Assembly: GCA_024734555.1 (NCBI GenBank)
Contig: JANPWX010019792.1
Span: forward strand, 1,003,531 to 1,067,530
Direction of reading: 5' to 3'
DNA length: 64,000 nt
Origin: Trochalopteron elliotii
Lineage: Eukaryota; Chordata; Aves; Passeriformes; Leiothrichidae
The position numbers and the translations under genes are program-made. The notes below the pieces were generated by a model. It was not told where the DNA came from. It was given only the letters and a program-made list of their open reading frames with translations, and made no database searches. Position 1 is the stretch's first letter; every line of letters starts with the position of its first letter. Shown here in pieces: positions 35,001-64,000 of the stretch.

Positions 35001-36900
35001 CCTGGAGAGCCTTGTCACTCTCACTGGATGCAGCTGCAGTAACTATTTCTTGCCCCTCTGAAAATCAGACTGGGAATCTGCAGGTCTGCAGCAGTAGGAA
35101 CAGTTTGGAAGTTGTGTTTTATTCTTTGCATATCATGTGCTGGAACGACAATCACATGAATAAATTTTCCACTCTTAACTGGTGACATAATTGGTAAATA
35201 ACCATAAATGGAAGTCTAAGGCTTCCAAAGTGTATATGAAATAAGTTCCTGCTAAATCAGGCCTTGACAACATGGTGCTTACTTGGCAGTACAAACAGCT
35301 TGTTAAACAGAACGTATCTGTCTCTGTCACACAGCCTAGCAAGATTGTGGTGACTGCACACATAATTTCATATAAAGTAAGATTAACTAACATATTTTCA
35401 GTTAGAAAGAGAGTATCACTCACTTGAGAGTGGGCAAAACTATTTGAATAAGCTTTCTGCATCCTTTAGACATTTTGGAGGATGCTCCTTTTATAAGAGT
35501 TACTTTCTCTGTTAGGTTAATGATTGATGATTGTCCTCGTTCCTTTTCTCAATCCTTCTCTTCCTTCCTGTTTCTCCTGAACCGATGGATAGTAACAGGC
35601 AATTTTAAAAGTCAGTTACACAACATCATGAGTTGCTGGCATAGCAGTAAATCAGTTATCAATTATAAGAAACATGTTTTCAGGGAATTTTTCCTGTTTG
35701 GGCTTTGTAAATCAATTTGCATTTCTATGAAAATATTCCTTAAAAGAATCACCCTGTTTCACAGTAATTACAGACTTGCAGTTGTAGTGAAATATAGCCT
35801 TTCTGGGGATCAAGTAAAATTTTCAGAAAATAACTTGATGGGTATCCATGAGATCATAAATACTACTTCTCAATAAAACTCTGCAACAAGGGAACTAACT
35901 CTCCTGTAAGAATATAAAATACGTTTTCTCTGCCTTTTCTAACATAACAGAAATGCTTGCATAGAAAAACTTTAAATCGTGAACTGAAAGACAAGACAGA
36001 TAAAATCAGCCCAAATATCCAGAAATTTTTCAATTTTATTTTCTCTTTTAATTTAACTCCTAAGTAATTTACATTTTGAAACAAAATCATTGCAAGTTTA
36101 AGAAAAAAAAAAAAAGTAGAAAGAAAATGCCTCATTTGGAAGCACTGGGGCTTAAAAGTGATTTTGTTCTTATTAGCAAAACAATATATTAATTGAATTG
36201 CAATTTTTGGACTGGCTTGAATAAATTGACATTTTATTTTCAGAACTTTTTTGTTTCAATACCTCAGGTTAACAACTTACAGTAAGTGCATACCATTCTT
36301 CATATGATAACTGCACTATATGAAGAACTGGAGTATCCAGCTCAGTTGGCAGGATAAGAATTTGAACTTCAAGACATGGAACCATGGGGAATGGCTGAAT
36401 TAATTCTGAGTACCACATTTCTATCTGGAACACATATTGCATGAAACAACTGTAAAAATATGTTTCCTTCTAAAACGCAGGTATTATACTAGTGATGAAT
36501 TGTGAGCTTAAAGGCAAAATTTGCTTAGTTAATTGCACTGGTTCAATTTCCCTGCAACATTTGCAAGCTGATACAAAACATTTTTTCCTTAACAGAAAGA
36601 AAGTGACATGTCCATGGCAATTTCCTGTATGTGGGCATTAAAAATCAGAACTGAGCTGGGCTTCCATAAATTACCTTCAAGAAAGTACCCTAGCATTTTC
36701 TGCCATCTTGCAGAGGGGACACTTCAGGTCACCAGGTCAACTGAATTAGAAGTAATTGTGTGGCTATAAAGGGCTTCTGTTGCAATGGGACAAACTTCTT
36801 CCCTTCAAGTCCACACGGGCAACAATCCAATTTCCAGCTCAGTGCATGAAAAAACTGCACTTTGTCCCTAAAGGGACAAAGGCACCAGTACAATGCTGGT
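32004..36900. other. Intergenic between ZNG1 and PGM5, middle part
   Basis: AT-rich unique-looking DNA. Nothing coding could be supported; open frames are short and isolated. Confidence 0.5.
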
Positions 36901-36902
36901 TA

Positions 36903-37077
36903 AAAAAGAAAAAAAAAAAAGGGGGGGGGGGGAAAGAAAAAAAAAGAAAAAAGAAAAAAAAAAGAAAAAAGAAAAAAGAAAAAAGAAAAAAGAAAAAAGA
37001 AAAANAAGAAAAAAGAAAAAAGAAAAAAGAAAAAAGAAAAAAGAAAAAAGAAAAAAGAAAAAAGAAAAAGAAAAAAT
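36903..37077. repeat. (GAAAAAA)n simple repeat with poly(G) run
   Basis: A poly(A) stretch, a run of about 13 G (near 36921-36933), then some twenty imperfect GAAAAAA units to 37077. One unresolved base sits at 37005. The lysine-rich or phenylalanine-rich open frames across it are artefacts of the repeat. Confidence 0.95.
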
Positions 37078-39566
37078 GTGCAAACACAAAAATATAGCTC
37101 TTAAATAATTAACACTGTCATGTTGTCACAAGACAAATGAGTTATGGTAAACATTTTAAGGCTCAGGAATTAAAAAGCTTTACGAATCAATTAAGAACCC
37201 AAGCAGGGGGTGAAAACATTCCTGAACTAGATTGAAAATGTCAAACCAAGTTTCTAAAATTGGCATTCAGAAAGCTAATTGTTTTAGTTGGAAACAGAAC
37301 AAATTTAACATGTATTCTGTCACTCCATTAAGATGGTTTTTATTTTAACAACCTTTAAAAAACTCACTCACAACACAGTTTGGTAATACTAAGAATATAT
37401 TTAGCTGTTTTTTCCCAAGAAGACATTCCAGACTTTTAATATCATCCCAAACTGATAATTATTCATTTGTTGAAAATACACAGCAGTAATCAGTTCATGC
37501 ACTGCAGTATTGGCCATTTACAGAGACTTCCACTTCTCAATAACATCTGCTGAGAACAGGACTGCCTATGGGACTTGTGCTGCTATAAAACAGAAATTGA
37601 AGCACTTACCCTTGAATAAATGTATCAACATAAAGCTAATCTGGGTGCTGGAAAACTGAAGAAGTGAACTAAAAAAAGTAAAAAAATTATCCTTTTCTTC
37701 AGCCTTTGTACCAAAATGTTCAGGCTCTCTACATTAACTTCCTCATCCTCTTCACCTCCTGTGAAGGCTGGTATTTTACTTTTTAAAACAAAACCTGAGG
37801 TCCCTTTGAATTAGCATGAGTTTATGACACAGTTTTGCAAAGTATTACAAGAACCAAAATGAAAGAGGGGTGACATAAACTTTTGGATGGACTTACCTGA
37901 AGCAGAGCTTGAGTCTGAACTAAAAAATTTATGGTGCTCAGTATCACCCATTACAGTTCTGGCGGTGCCTTTGTCAAGGCAATGTTTGAAAAGACTGTAA
38001 CATCCATTTTTTCACTATTGTACATAAATTACATGGATGGAGACAAGCAGTTCTGGAAAATGGTCATTGACTGTCCCTCTTAAAGTATACATTTTGAAAA
38101 TGTCAGTGTTTGCAGAGTTTTCAAAATTGATTCAAATCGATATATTTTCTTCCAAATGCCTAACACATTTCTGCTATCCACAAGAAAAATGTAGTGAATA
38201 CTTTATTTCAAAGACTATAACATTTCTTCTTACTTTGGTCATGTGTTTTCCTTTACTTGGATCTTATCTGCTCTTTCTAAGACTTGTTGCTATTTCCTTG
38301 TTGGGTACATGCTCTGATTTTATTTCAGCTCTCACTAATGCACATTAATGCAATGTCATGGTTTTGCTGCTGGCAGTGCCCAAAATTATTTAAGATACAG
38401 CTACAGCATTTAAATTGTGCTTTGTTTATACTAGGGATATGAGAATTGGTGTTTCCACAGGGCAGATTTTTCCCTTTTGTGGTTTAAAATGCATTCTGAA
38501 TCAGTTCAGGAAGCCACAATCATGGCACACGACATTAGGCTAGGAGGTCTAACAAAAGAGATTACTGTTTTCCTGTATGTGCTCTGGCCCTCTGCTGCAG
38601 TATATGGCCCACCATCAAGGTATCCTGCCAACAGAAGAGCTATAATTCTTGTATCTGCTTAAGTGGATTACTTTGTTTAAACTAAACTGTTGGGCCTTCC
38701 CTTGCATGTGGAGTGTTTCACTGTGATGGCAGCTGTCCCTGCCAAAGAAATGTATGTGCAGAAAATTGTATCTTAAACTGTCACATTCTGTCTGCTATGA
38801 ACCACTAAAACGGCTGCAGAAATAGGGCTCAAAACCATGACTGAGCTCCTCTGGTTACCATTCAGCAGGTGACTCTCACCGACTCTTAATGAACTACTGA
38901 ATGAAGTAATGAATACTTCTGAATGAACTCTTAGCTTCTGTAGAGAAGACAAATTTATTTTACTTTGTGTTTGCCTGGCCACCTCCTATCATTGCAGCTA
39001 ACACGTTGCTTTGATGAACCGTAACATTCCACTGGGCTTCTGAGAGGTGTGTGAGCAGACTCCTTCACAGAAACGAGAAAAATGCCTTATAAAACTATTT
39101 TTGCCTGCTGAGATGCAGGTCTACACCAGGGATTTCCTAAGCACAAGAATGACATTGAGGTTGCATGACTATTTTTCCCCACTCTCCTACCAAGAGAGTT
39201 GTCCTGGCAAAAAACACCAAGCTGTGTGGGCCCAGTGTGAAAAGAGCATTTGGATGGAAAATTTCAGCTGATGTTTGACAGTCACAGGCATCTATAAACA
39301 CAGCCTTTATGCTGGGAAATGATAGGCATCTCCGCAGCCGCTAGTGCCACCACCTCTGCGTTACTAAGCAGAATGAACCCAGGTCAATGAAGTAAGTTTT
39401 ACCATACATCTGTATGAAATGCCTTAGTTTATCATGGGGAAAGACACCTGCACGGTTGGCTTTACAGAGAGTGAGCCTGGAAAGAAACCAGCACGGTCAT
39501 TAAGCACGCCCCTCTTTAAGTTTACTTACCACACCAAAACCTTGCTTTTGGAGCAATACAGTAAGG
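37078..39566. other. Intergenic upstream of PGM5
   Basis: No coding or RNA feature could be supported. It may contain PGM5 regulatory DNA, but nothing specific is visible. Confidence 0.45.

Positions 39567-39609
<43 letters not shown>
39567..39609. repeat. Poly(A) run, 43 bases
   Basis: Uninterrupted A43 followed by CAGAAACAAAAAAACAAAAC. It could be the tail of an inserted retrosequence, but I could not identify a body upstream of it. Confidence 0.9.
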
Positions 39610-39610
<1 letters not shown>

Positions 39611-39903
39611 AGAAACAAAAAAACAAAACTCAAATCGATTCTCTTTGTTCGTTCTGTAACTGCCTGCTCCCCTGTTATCTCGCCTGGGACAGTACAGTAC
39701 CGCTGCCCGGCCTCACCCCAGCCGGGATTCTCCGCTCCGTGTGGGCGCTGCCCAGGGTACCCGGCTCCGGGCGGGGGTCGGCGGGGGCCCGGCGCTGACA
39801 GACCGTGATCTCCCCGAGCAAGTGTGCGGCGCTGGCTCGCCCGCTCCTCGCTGCCTCCAGTTACATCCCTGGCAGGAGCCCGCGACTCTCGGCTTGGCTT
39901 TCC

Positions 39904-40276
39904 NNNNNNNNNNNNNNNNNNNNNNNNNNNNNNNNNNNNNNNNNNNNNNNNNNNNNNNNNNNNNNNNNNNNNNNNNNNNNNNNNNNNNNNNNNNNNNNNN
40001 NNNNNNNNNNNNNNNNNNNNNNNNNNNNNNNNNNNNNNNNNNNNNNNNNNNNNNNNNNNNNNNNNNNNNNNNNNNNNNNNNNNNNNNNNNNNNNNNNNNN
40101 NNNNNNNNNNNNNNNNNNNNNNNNNNNNNNNNNNNNNNNNNNNNNNNNNNNNNNNNNNNNNNNNNNNNNNNNNNNNNNNNNNNNNNNNNNNNNNNNNNNN
40201 NNNNNNNNNNNNNNNNNNNNNNNNNNNNNNNNNNNNNNNNNNNNNNNNNNNNNNNNNNNNNNNNNNNNNNNNNNNN
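39904..40276. other. Assembly gap (373 N)
   Basis: A run of unresolved bases inside the PGM5 CpG island. Its non-round length suggests an estimated rather than arbitrary gap size. Open frames reading through it are meaningless. Confidence 0.99.
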
Positions 40277-40318
40277 CACTCCCCAGCGGAGCCGGAGCCG
40301 GGCGGGCGGGCAGCCGCC

Positions 40319-57615
<17,297 letters not shown>

Positions 57616-58955
57616 GTAAGATGAAATATTTATTTGGTCATAACATTAATTATCTCTGCCTTTTATTACATAGCAATTCCAAAATTGTGGAGTCATTTGA
57701 TAAGGGCTTCTAATTTTCCCAATCTTTATGTGCTTAATTTTTTAAACTGGTTTTGATGAGATACTGGTTTTGCCTAGACTAATTTTTCCCCATCTTTAAT
57801 TGCCTTAAAAGAGTTTAATTCAGTCTGGAGAAGAAATAAATTGGTAAATCTCATGTACAGATATTTGACTGTATTTTTCAAAAAAACTTTATTCTTTTTA
57901 TTAGTAAATAATGGTTTACAGCCTAATCTGGCAGCCATTTTTATGAAAGTCATGGAAGCTTAAAGAAGATAAAATAATAATGCAGTACTAAACAAGTATT
58001 CAAAAAATCAAAACCTTCTTCAAACTGGTGAAGTATAAGCATCTTGTGTTAGCAGCTGCACTTTGAACAAGTTTCATCCAGGTCTAAATTTTCTGTAAAT
58101 ATCAAGACAAGATGATTACATATTGTTGCATTAATATATTCTCTTTGGAAAAGCATTGACTAAATCAATTGTGTCTCAGTGTTCATCTGGCTGCATAGCT
58201 TTAGTATGACAAGGCTGATCTGCTCTCCCCTTAAATGTGTCTAAAAATGTGTCAGGAAACAGTGATTTTAAAGTGAAATGTAGGTTGTATGGAAAGGTTG
58301 ATCTACAGTTTGCCTATTCAGGAAGTTCTGAAGTATTACAAAATTCAGAGCTTGCAGCTCCCTCTAATGATTGACAGGGTCTTTGGAAATATATTCCTTA
58401 CTTGTGGGTAGATAGTCTAATTTAAGGAAATACTCTTAGGTCAGTGTTTGATGTGTTTTGTTTGTAATGTTCAGCAGTCCAAAAATCTGTTTATCGCTAT
58501 ATTGAAATAAGATATAAAATAAGCAAGAGTTCATTTTGTATATAAACACCATATCTGCATTTCTGTAAGAACTGAAGAAACAGTGACATTTAACTATGTT
58601 TGTCTGTCTTCTTTTCATAAAGTTTGATAAGTATGTCAGAAAGCATGAACTCAAGTCCCCTTCAATAACACTGTGACTGTTTGAATTATATTCTTTGAGA
58701 TGTTTACTTGACTCTCTGGCACAAAGATTGTCTCATGGTGATTACTGCCTTATTTAGTTTTGTGGAGCTAAGCCTGATTATTAAATAAAACTGAGCAACT
58801 GATAATGATGGAAGGATCTAAGTATTTTCGCTTCCTTTTTTACAAATATTTATTATTACAAAGTTTTCAGTCTGTATCCAGGACACTTGATTTATTTATT
58901 TTTTATTTTTTCTTTGTGGCTCTCCTCGTTTTCTTGAAGACTTAGGAGTCACATG
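57616..58955. other. PGM5 intron 6, left part
   Basis: AT-rich intronic DNA without recognised elements. Confidence 0.55.
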
Positions 58956-60025
58956 TTGTCATGTAGTTCAGTGTAGGTCATGCAGTTTTCACACAGATCA
59001 TGTGGCTCCAAACCCCCTGCCATGGGCAGGGATACACTAGTTGTGATCCACTAGTTGTGCAGCTCAAGGTAGTGTGGCTGGTAAGGACTGAGGCAAAACT
59101 GCCGCTGAGTTCCTCAGCCTTCTTCATGTCCTCAGTAACCAGGTCTCCTCTTTCTGGAGAGAGTCCACATTTTTCCTAGTCTTCCTTTTATCACCAGTGT
59201 ACCTGTAGGAACTATTCTTGTTGCTTTGGACATCCCTGGCCAGATTTAATACTGTTAGAGCTTTAGCTTTCCTAGCCTTATTCCCAGCTATTCATCTGTG
59301 CTCCTCACAGGCTATGTGTCCCTGCTTCTACCCTCTCTAGGCTTCCTTATTGTGTTTAAGTTTGTCCAGGAGCAACTTGTTCATTCACACTGGCTTCCTG
59401 GTGTTTTTGCCTTACTTCCTCTTCATTGGGGTGCATCTCTCTCAAGCTTGTAGGAGGTGATCCTTCAATATTACCCAGCTTTCTTGGGCCCTTCTTCCCT
59501 CCTGGGCTTTGTCCCATGGCACTCTATCTAGCAGATCCTTGAAGAGACCAAACTCTGCACTCCTGCAGTCCAGGGTAGTGAGCTTGCTGTGTGCTCTCCT
59601 CACAGCCCTGAGGATCTTGGCATTCCACCAGTTCATGGTCATTGCACTTCACATCCCACACCAGCCCCTCGTTGTGGTGAGACCAAGGTTCAGCTTAGGA
59701 TGTCTCCTTGGTAGCTCCTCTGTCACTTGGATAAAAAGACTTTCATCTGTGCACTCCAGGAACTTCCTGGGTTGCAAGTGCCCTGCTGTGTTGTTCCCTT
59801 CAACAGATACCAGGGTGATTGAAAGCCCCCATGAGCACCAGGGCTTGTGAATGTGAGGCTGCTCCTTTCTGTTTGTAGAGGAGTTTATCCATTTGGCCTT
59901 CCTGGTCGGGTGGCCTGTGGCAGACCCTCACTGTAATTCTCCTGTCACTGCTCTCCCTTTAATCCTGACCCACAAGCTCTCTGTAGCTCCTTATCTGTCC
60001 CTGGGTGTGTGTGTGTGGGCTGACT
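58956..60025 (-). mobile_element. CR1 LINE fragments, minus strand, in PGM5 intron 6
   Basis: The left edge (58990-59050) resembles a CR1 3' tail (CCAAACCCCCTGCCATGGGC). The main part reads on the minus strand as the endonuclease-to-RT region of a CR1-type ORF2, for example LDCRSAEFGLFKDLLDRVPW at about 59570 down to 59510. This is followed upstream by the endonuclease C-terminal region to about 60000. Frameshifts are present. Most of the RT is absent between the two parts. Confidence 0.82.
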
Positions 60026-61296
60026 ACATGGATTAGAACACTGTAGAAAGTATCATAGTCACTTTCCTTGGAGGTTCACTGAGCTTTGGTCGGCTTCTGA
60101 ACATTGGTAATGGGAGTGGCTCTCCCGTGGGGACACTGAAGCAATTCCTGTCCACTTGGCTACTGTCTTCTGAGGTCATGGAGGTCTTTCCTGAATGAAA
60201 ACCACCTCTTTTTATGGTGTGTCCATATTGTGTGGCCACAGTTTAGCCTAATTAATTGAACTGGAGCTTTTCCTTAGCTCTATTAAAGAAAAAAAAAATG
60301 CACAATACCTTAAGGGTTTAGAAAATCTGTTCCTTTTCCACTTGTGTGCATGTGATGTGTTGCTTAAGACTTTTTCAAAGGGTATTATTAAACTTAAGAA
60401 GAAGGAAGCAGTAATCCAAAGGACTGTAAATGTTGCTTAGGAATATGGCATTAATAAATGGAGCAGTGAATTACAAGAGAATTCACTCAAAGTATTTAAC
60501 CAGTGTTGCACGTGTTTGCTTGAAGTGACTGCTGGAATATACAAGTATATACTGTAGGGAGAGAATAACACAGGAAACATCTGCTTTGATATGCTCCAAC
60601 ATCAACAGGACTGTGGCAGTATATCTCCAGACTTCAATTCCCTGGCAATATGCACCCTTAGGCTGGTGTTCTTTTTGTTTTGGGGAATGTGAACCCATGT
60701 TCCCTGTTCAAAAAACTATTCTTGTTTCATATCCTTGTATTCTGATTTATCTGATGCCTGCATAACAGGAAAGGAAATGAAATACTGAGATGTTAGCTAA
60801 CAGTGTACAAAATGAGAATCACAAGAGTGAATAAAAATTGTTTCTGTAGGAAATGTGAAGTTGGGTGTGTGTACAAAATAGCAGTCAAGATGGTACTGGA
60901 GAAAAGGGTTTCTGAGAGAATACTACTGTGACTAGCAAGGTTCTTTCAACAGCATGTAGATGCTTTCATTACACTCAGCCTGGGCAAAGCAAAGCACCTT
61001 ACTGTGCTGTACCCTGCCACTTCATACCTGGGAGCCTATCTTTTAATGGAGCTTTGACACGTTAGTTTTCTGTCTGTTTATTGTCTGGTCATCTAGAGAA
61101 AGCTTTTAAAGGGGGCTGCAGTGACCATGAGTGGCATGTTTAAAGAAATGTACTGTTGTTGTGAAGGGCAGAGATGTGGTGAGCTCTAACCAATCTGCCT
61201 TGGATGCAGGAAGGAGGCTGCCCCTGGCAGCAAGAAGCTTTGTGGTTTAGAATGTGATCCATTTTGTCAGAAGCACACCAGGAAACTTTGCTTATG
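60026..61296. other. PGM5 intron 6, middle part
   Basis: No gene, RNA or repeat family that I can support. Confidence 0.5.
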
Positions 61297-61340
61297 TCAT
61301 AGAAACATTTAGGTTGGAAAAGACCAATAAGGTCATGAAG
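61297..61340 (-). mobile_element. Short CR1-like 3' terminus, minus strand
   Basis: CATAGAAACATTTAGGTTGGA followed by AAAGACCAATAAGGTCATGA is the reverse of a typical CR1 3' end. It is cut short by the CCCCTT array. Confidence 0.65.
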
Positions 61341-61790
61341 TCCCTTCCCCTTCCCCTTCCCCTTCCCCTGNNNNNNNNNNNNNNNNNNNNNNNNNNNNNN
61401 NNNNNNNNNNNNNNNNNNNNNNNNNNNNNNNNNNNNNNNNNNNNNNNNNNNNNNNNNNNNNNNNNNNNNNNNNNNNNNNNNNNNNNNNNNNNNNNNNNNN
61501 NNNNNNNNNNNNNNNNNNNNNNNNNNNNNNNNNNNNNNNNNNNNNNNNNNNNNNNNNNNNNNNNNNNNNNNNNNNNNNNNNNNNNNNNNNNNNNNNNNNN
61601 NNNNNNNNNNNNNNNNNNNNNNNNNNNNNNNNNNNNNNNNNNNNNNNNNNNNNNNNNNNNNNNNNNNNNNNNNNNNNNNNNNNNNNNNNNNNNNNNNNNN
61701 NNNNNNNNNNNNNNNNNNNNNNNNNNNNNNNNNNNNNNNNNNNNNNNNNNNNNNNNNNNNNNNNNNNNNNCCCCTTCCCCCTTCTCTTCT
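61341..61790. repeat. (CCCCTT)n hexanucleotide array with gap
   Basis: Perfect CCCCTT units run into a 400-base gap, and the same motif resumes on the far side (CCCCTTCCCC at 61771), grading into CTTCTCTT sequence. The true array length is unknown. Confidence 0.9.
61371..61770. other. Assembly gap (400 N)
   Basis: Unresolved bases inside the CCCCTT array. Proteins read across this gap are not real. Confidence 0.99.
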
Positions 61791-64000
61791 CTTACACCGT
61801 TGATTTCTTCTCTTCTTTTGCTAAACACTTCATTTTATTTTTATCTTTATCTTTGTTCTCTTTCTTACCTTCCACATTCCCATATTCTTCTCCTCTTCCT
61901 CTTATCCTATTTCATTCCCGTTCAGTGTCTCCTCTTTTTCATAGAATATATACCTCAGGCCATGGAGAACAGCACACCACATTACACTTGTGCCTTTGTC
62001 ATTAATTACTTGAATTCTTAAGATAGAAATCCCACTTTTTTTTTTTTTTGTCTGTCTTTTCTTCTGCATTTCTTCTGTGTTGTTGGTCATCTGAAAAAGT
62101 TTGTGCCAGAAGCACTGTGTGTTTCTTTTTCTCTACATGGACACCCTCTACTACTGAGTTGCAGGATTTTTTCAACATAAAGTCTTCTCCAAGTCATAAA
62201 TATGTCTTTGTACGTAGTTCATACTGCATTCACTTTGTGACTGTGCTTTGTTCAAGTTATACCAGCCATGACCTTATTCTTTTTATCTTTCTTGAGCAGG
62301 ATAATTCAGTCTCACTCCCTCTTATCTGAAATAGGCTCACTGTGAATTTTTTAAGACACCTCTGTCAAATCGAGTCCATGTCACATATGAGCAGTTTTTA
62401 AATTTGATAGAGCAGAAGGAAAATTTGTGTCCTGGCATGCTGCGGAAGCACAACTGCATAAAACCTTCATGAATGAAATTTAACATGTTTGAAACATAAT
62501 ATAGAGGTGGGGAGCACTGTGATGGGAAAGGTGTTTAGTATTTGTAACTTCTAAAGAAATGTTGCAATATTAAAAGTGTCCATATAAATCCTCTGTATAC
62601 TTGTATCTAGTGACAAAATGTTATTTTTTTCTGCATCAGCATATTCTACAGCTACATGTTATATTTACACAGATATGGCATGTTTGAGAAGACTTGTGGA
62701 GGAAAAACCAACTATCATTACAAGGCATTAATGTTCTCTCTTTAGCAATACCTCTTAGTTTTACTTCTGCAATGTGGCTGCTGTCCTTTTGTCCCTGAAT
62801 GTTTTTTAAGCCTTGGAGGTGATTTATCATTGCAAACATTTTCAAAGATGTCTTTAGGGAGTTGTCTTGGTATTTATGTTTTCTTTGATGCTGGATTTGT
62901 TATACTTTGCTATAGTGTGGCATATTTGACCATTCCAAACCCACCACATGCTTGACTATCCAATGTTCCTAGCCTGCACTGGTGAAAACATGCTATAGTC
63001 ATGACAGGCTACATTTTTATTGTATATGAGGTAAATGTTTATTCTCAACGCTTTACAGGACAACAGCAATTGGATACTCAAATGCTTTTTCAGTGAAAGG
63101 TAAGAATGAGCATACATCAATCTATTGCATACTGTTGACATTTGCAGGAGAGATTTAATCTTGTGTTCTTCAGTGGTTGCTCATGAAGAAAAAGACAGAA
63201 AACATGTTGGTGTCCTGTCCTGTGAAATATCAGTAGAACATTGATGTTTCCATGTTTATCATATCTGAGTATCTGTGTTGTCCCTAATAGATTAATGGCA
63301 AGAGAGGGTAAGCAGTCCCATGGCTTTCCTTCTTTTACTTGGCACACAACCTAGCTTTAGTATCTGACAGGGATTCCCTGGCCAGCTCTGGGCCTGAAGG
63401 CAGCTGTTCCCTATTGAGAGTGGCAGGCTGCAGAGCAGCCTTACACAACACACAGCTTTACTCTTACACAAAGGTAGTTGGATTCTGGCCTGTGCATGAA
63501 GTGCTGTAGCTGCTTAGCTTAAAATGAGCAGGTTTATTGGTTGTGCAGTGTGAAGCTTGCAGGACTTACATAAAAGTACATAAAGGTGTACTGAAAACTT
63601 CCTGCAAGTAAGAAGAAAAGATGAGTTGAAAACTGTGCAGTGCTCTGTTTCCAGCTTAATCTTTGGCTGAGAATAAGGTCAGGTTGTCAACCAGAGTTAG
63701 AGAGATGAAGATTTGGTGCTTGCTGAGAAATAAATATGGTTTGTAACCTTGATTGACTCCTGTTTAGAAGTATGTGTATTTGTGGGTGTCACAAACAAAC
63801 AGACTTTTGTCTAGGCTTAATGTGCCATGTCTGAAAAACTACCTGAGAAAAAGAGACATTTTGCAAAATGCCTGGAGCAGGCTTTGCATTGTGCAGCAGA
63901 TTGATGGTAGGTAACAGAAAGTGACAGATTTCTTAGTACAGCAGTCTTATATCTCAAAAAGTATACAACTACAAATAAACAGCAGGAATTCTTACAAACG
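61791..64000. other. PGM5 intron 6, right part
   Basis: Pyrimidine-rich to about 61920, then ordinary AT-rich intron. No PGM5 exon 7 (expected to encode a VAKSMKVPVYETPAGW-like sequence) is present up to the window end. Confidence 0.6.

Noticed and set aside
36756..37108. Lysine-rich and phenylalanine-rich open frames
   Set aside because: Direct translation of the (GAAAAAA)n repeat.
61254..62021. Long open frames across 61371-61770
   Set aside because: They consist mostly of an assembly gap and the CCCCTT repeat.
63059..63099. Exon-like 41-base segment with good splice sites (TTTACAG before, GTAAGAA after) in PGM5 intron 6
   Set aside because: In phase it would add TTAIGYSNAFSVK after exon 6, which does not resemble the PGM5 exon 7 sequence. 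Its length would also shift the downstream frame. Best seen as a cryptic exon.

Overview
This is 64 kb of vertebrate nuclear DNA, almost certainly from a bird. The evidence is two split genes whose proteins are close to human ZNG1/CBWD and PGM5, several CR1 LINE pieces (the main avian retrotransposon), compact introns and two avian-looking LTRs. One LTR resembles a family I remember from songbird and other neoavian genomes. The two genes are expected on the avian Z chromosome by synteny with human chromosome 9; that placement is inference. There are no bacterial genes, operons, CRISPR arrays or phage. I found no new molecular system. The most unusual structure is a decayed extra copy of PGM5 exon 2 wedged inside a CR1 element.

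Layout. 1-6.1 kb is intergenic: a (TA)n microsatellite, a minus-strand LTR (518-1060), a possible minus-strand processed-pseudogene remnant (about 1740-2290, unidentified), and two head-to-tail CR1 3' ends (5105-6015). 6.1-6.6 kb is a CpG-rich promoter with an NRF1 palindrome and two perfect CRE octamers. 6334-27319 (+) is the complete coding sequence of ZNG1 (CBWD1): 15 exons with consistent splice phases, 367 residues. It encodes a COBW-family GTPase metallochaperone, and a polyadenylation signal lies at 27681. 27.7-39.6 kb is intergenic and AT-rich, with a short CR1 tail, an A/G simple repeat and a poly(A) run. From about 39.7 kb a GC-rich island interrupted by a 373-base gap leads to PGM5 exon 1 at 40319. 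PGM5 (+) exons 1-6 (residues 1-347 of about 567) run to 57615. The rest lies beyond the window, so 57.6-64 kb is intron 6, holding a minus-strand CR1 and a gapped (CCCCTT)n array.

Function. The two genes do not form a pathway. ZNG1 is a zinc-delivering GTPase that services methionine aminopeptidase 1. PGM5 (aciculin) is a phosphoglucomutase-fold protein of muscle adhesion sites. Their adjacency is a conserved vertebrate linkage; in human a ZNG1 copy also lies next to PGM5 on 9q21.
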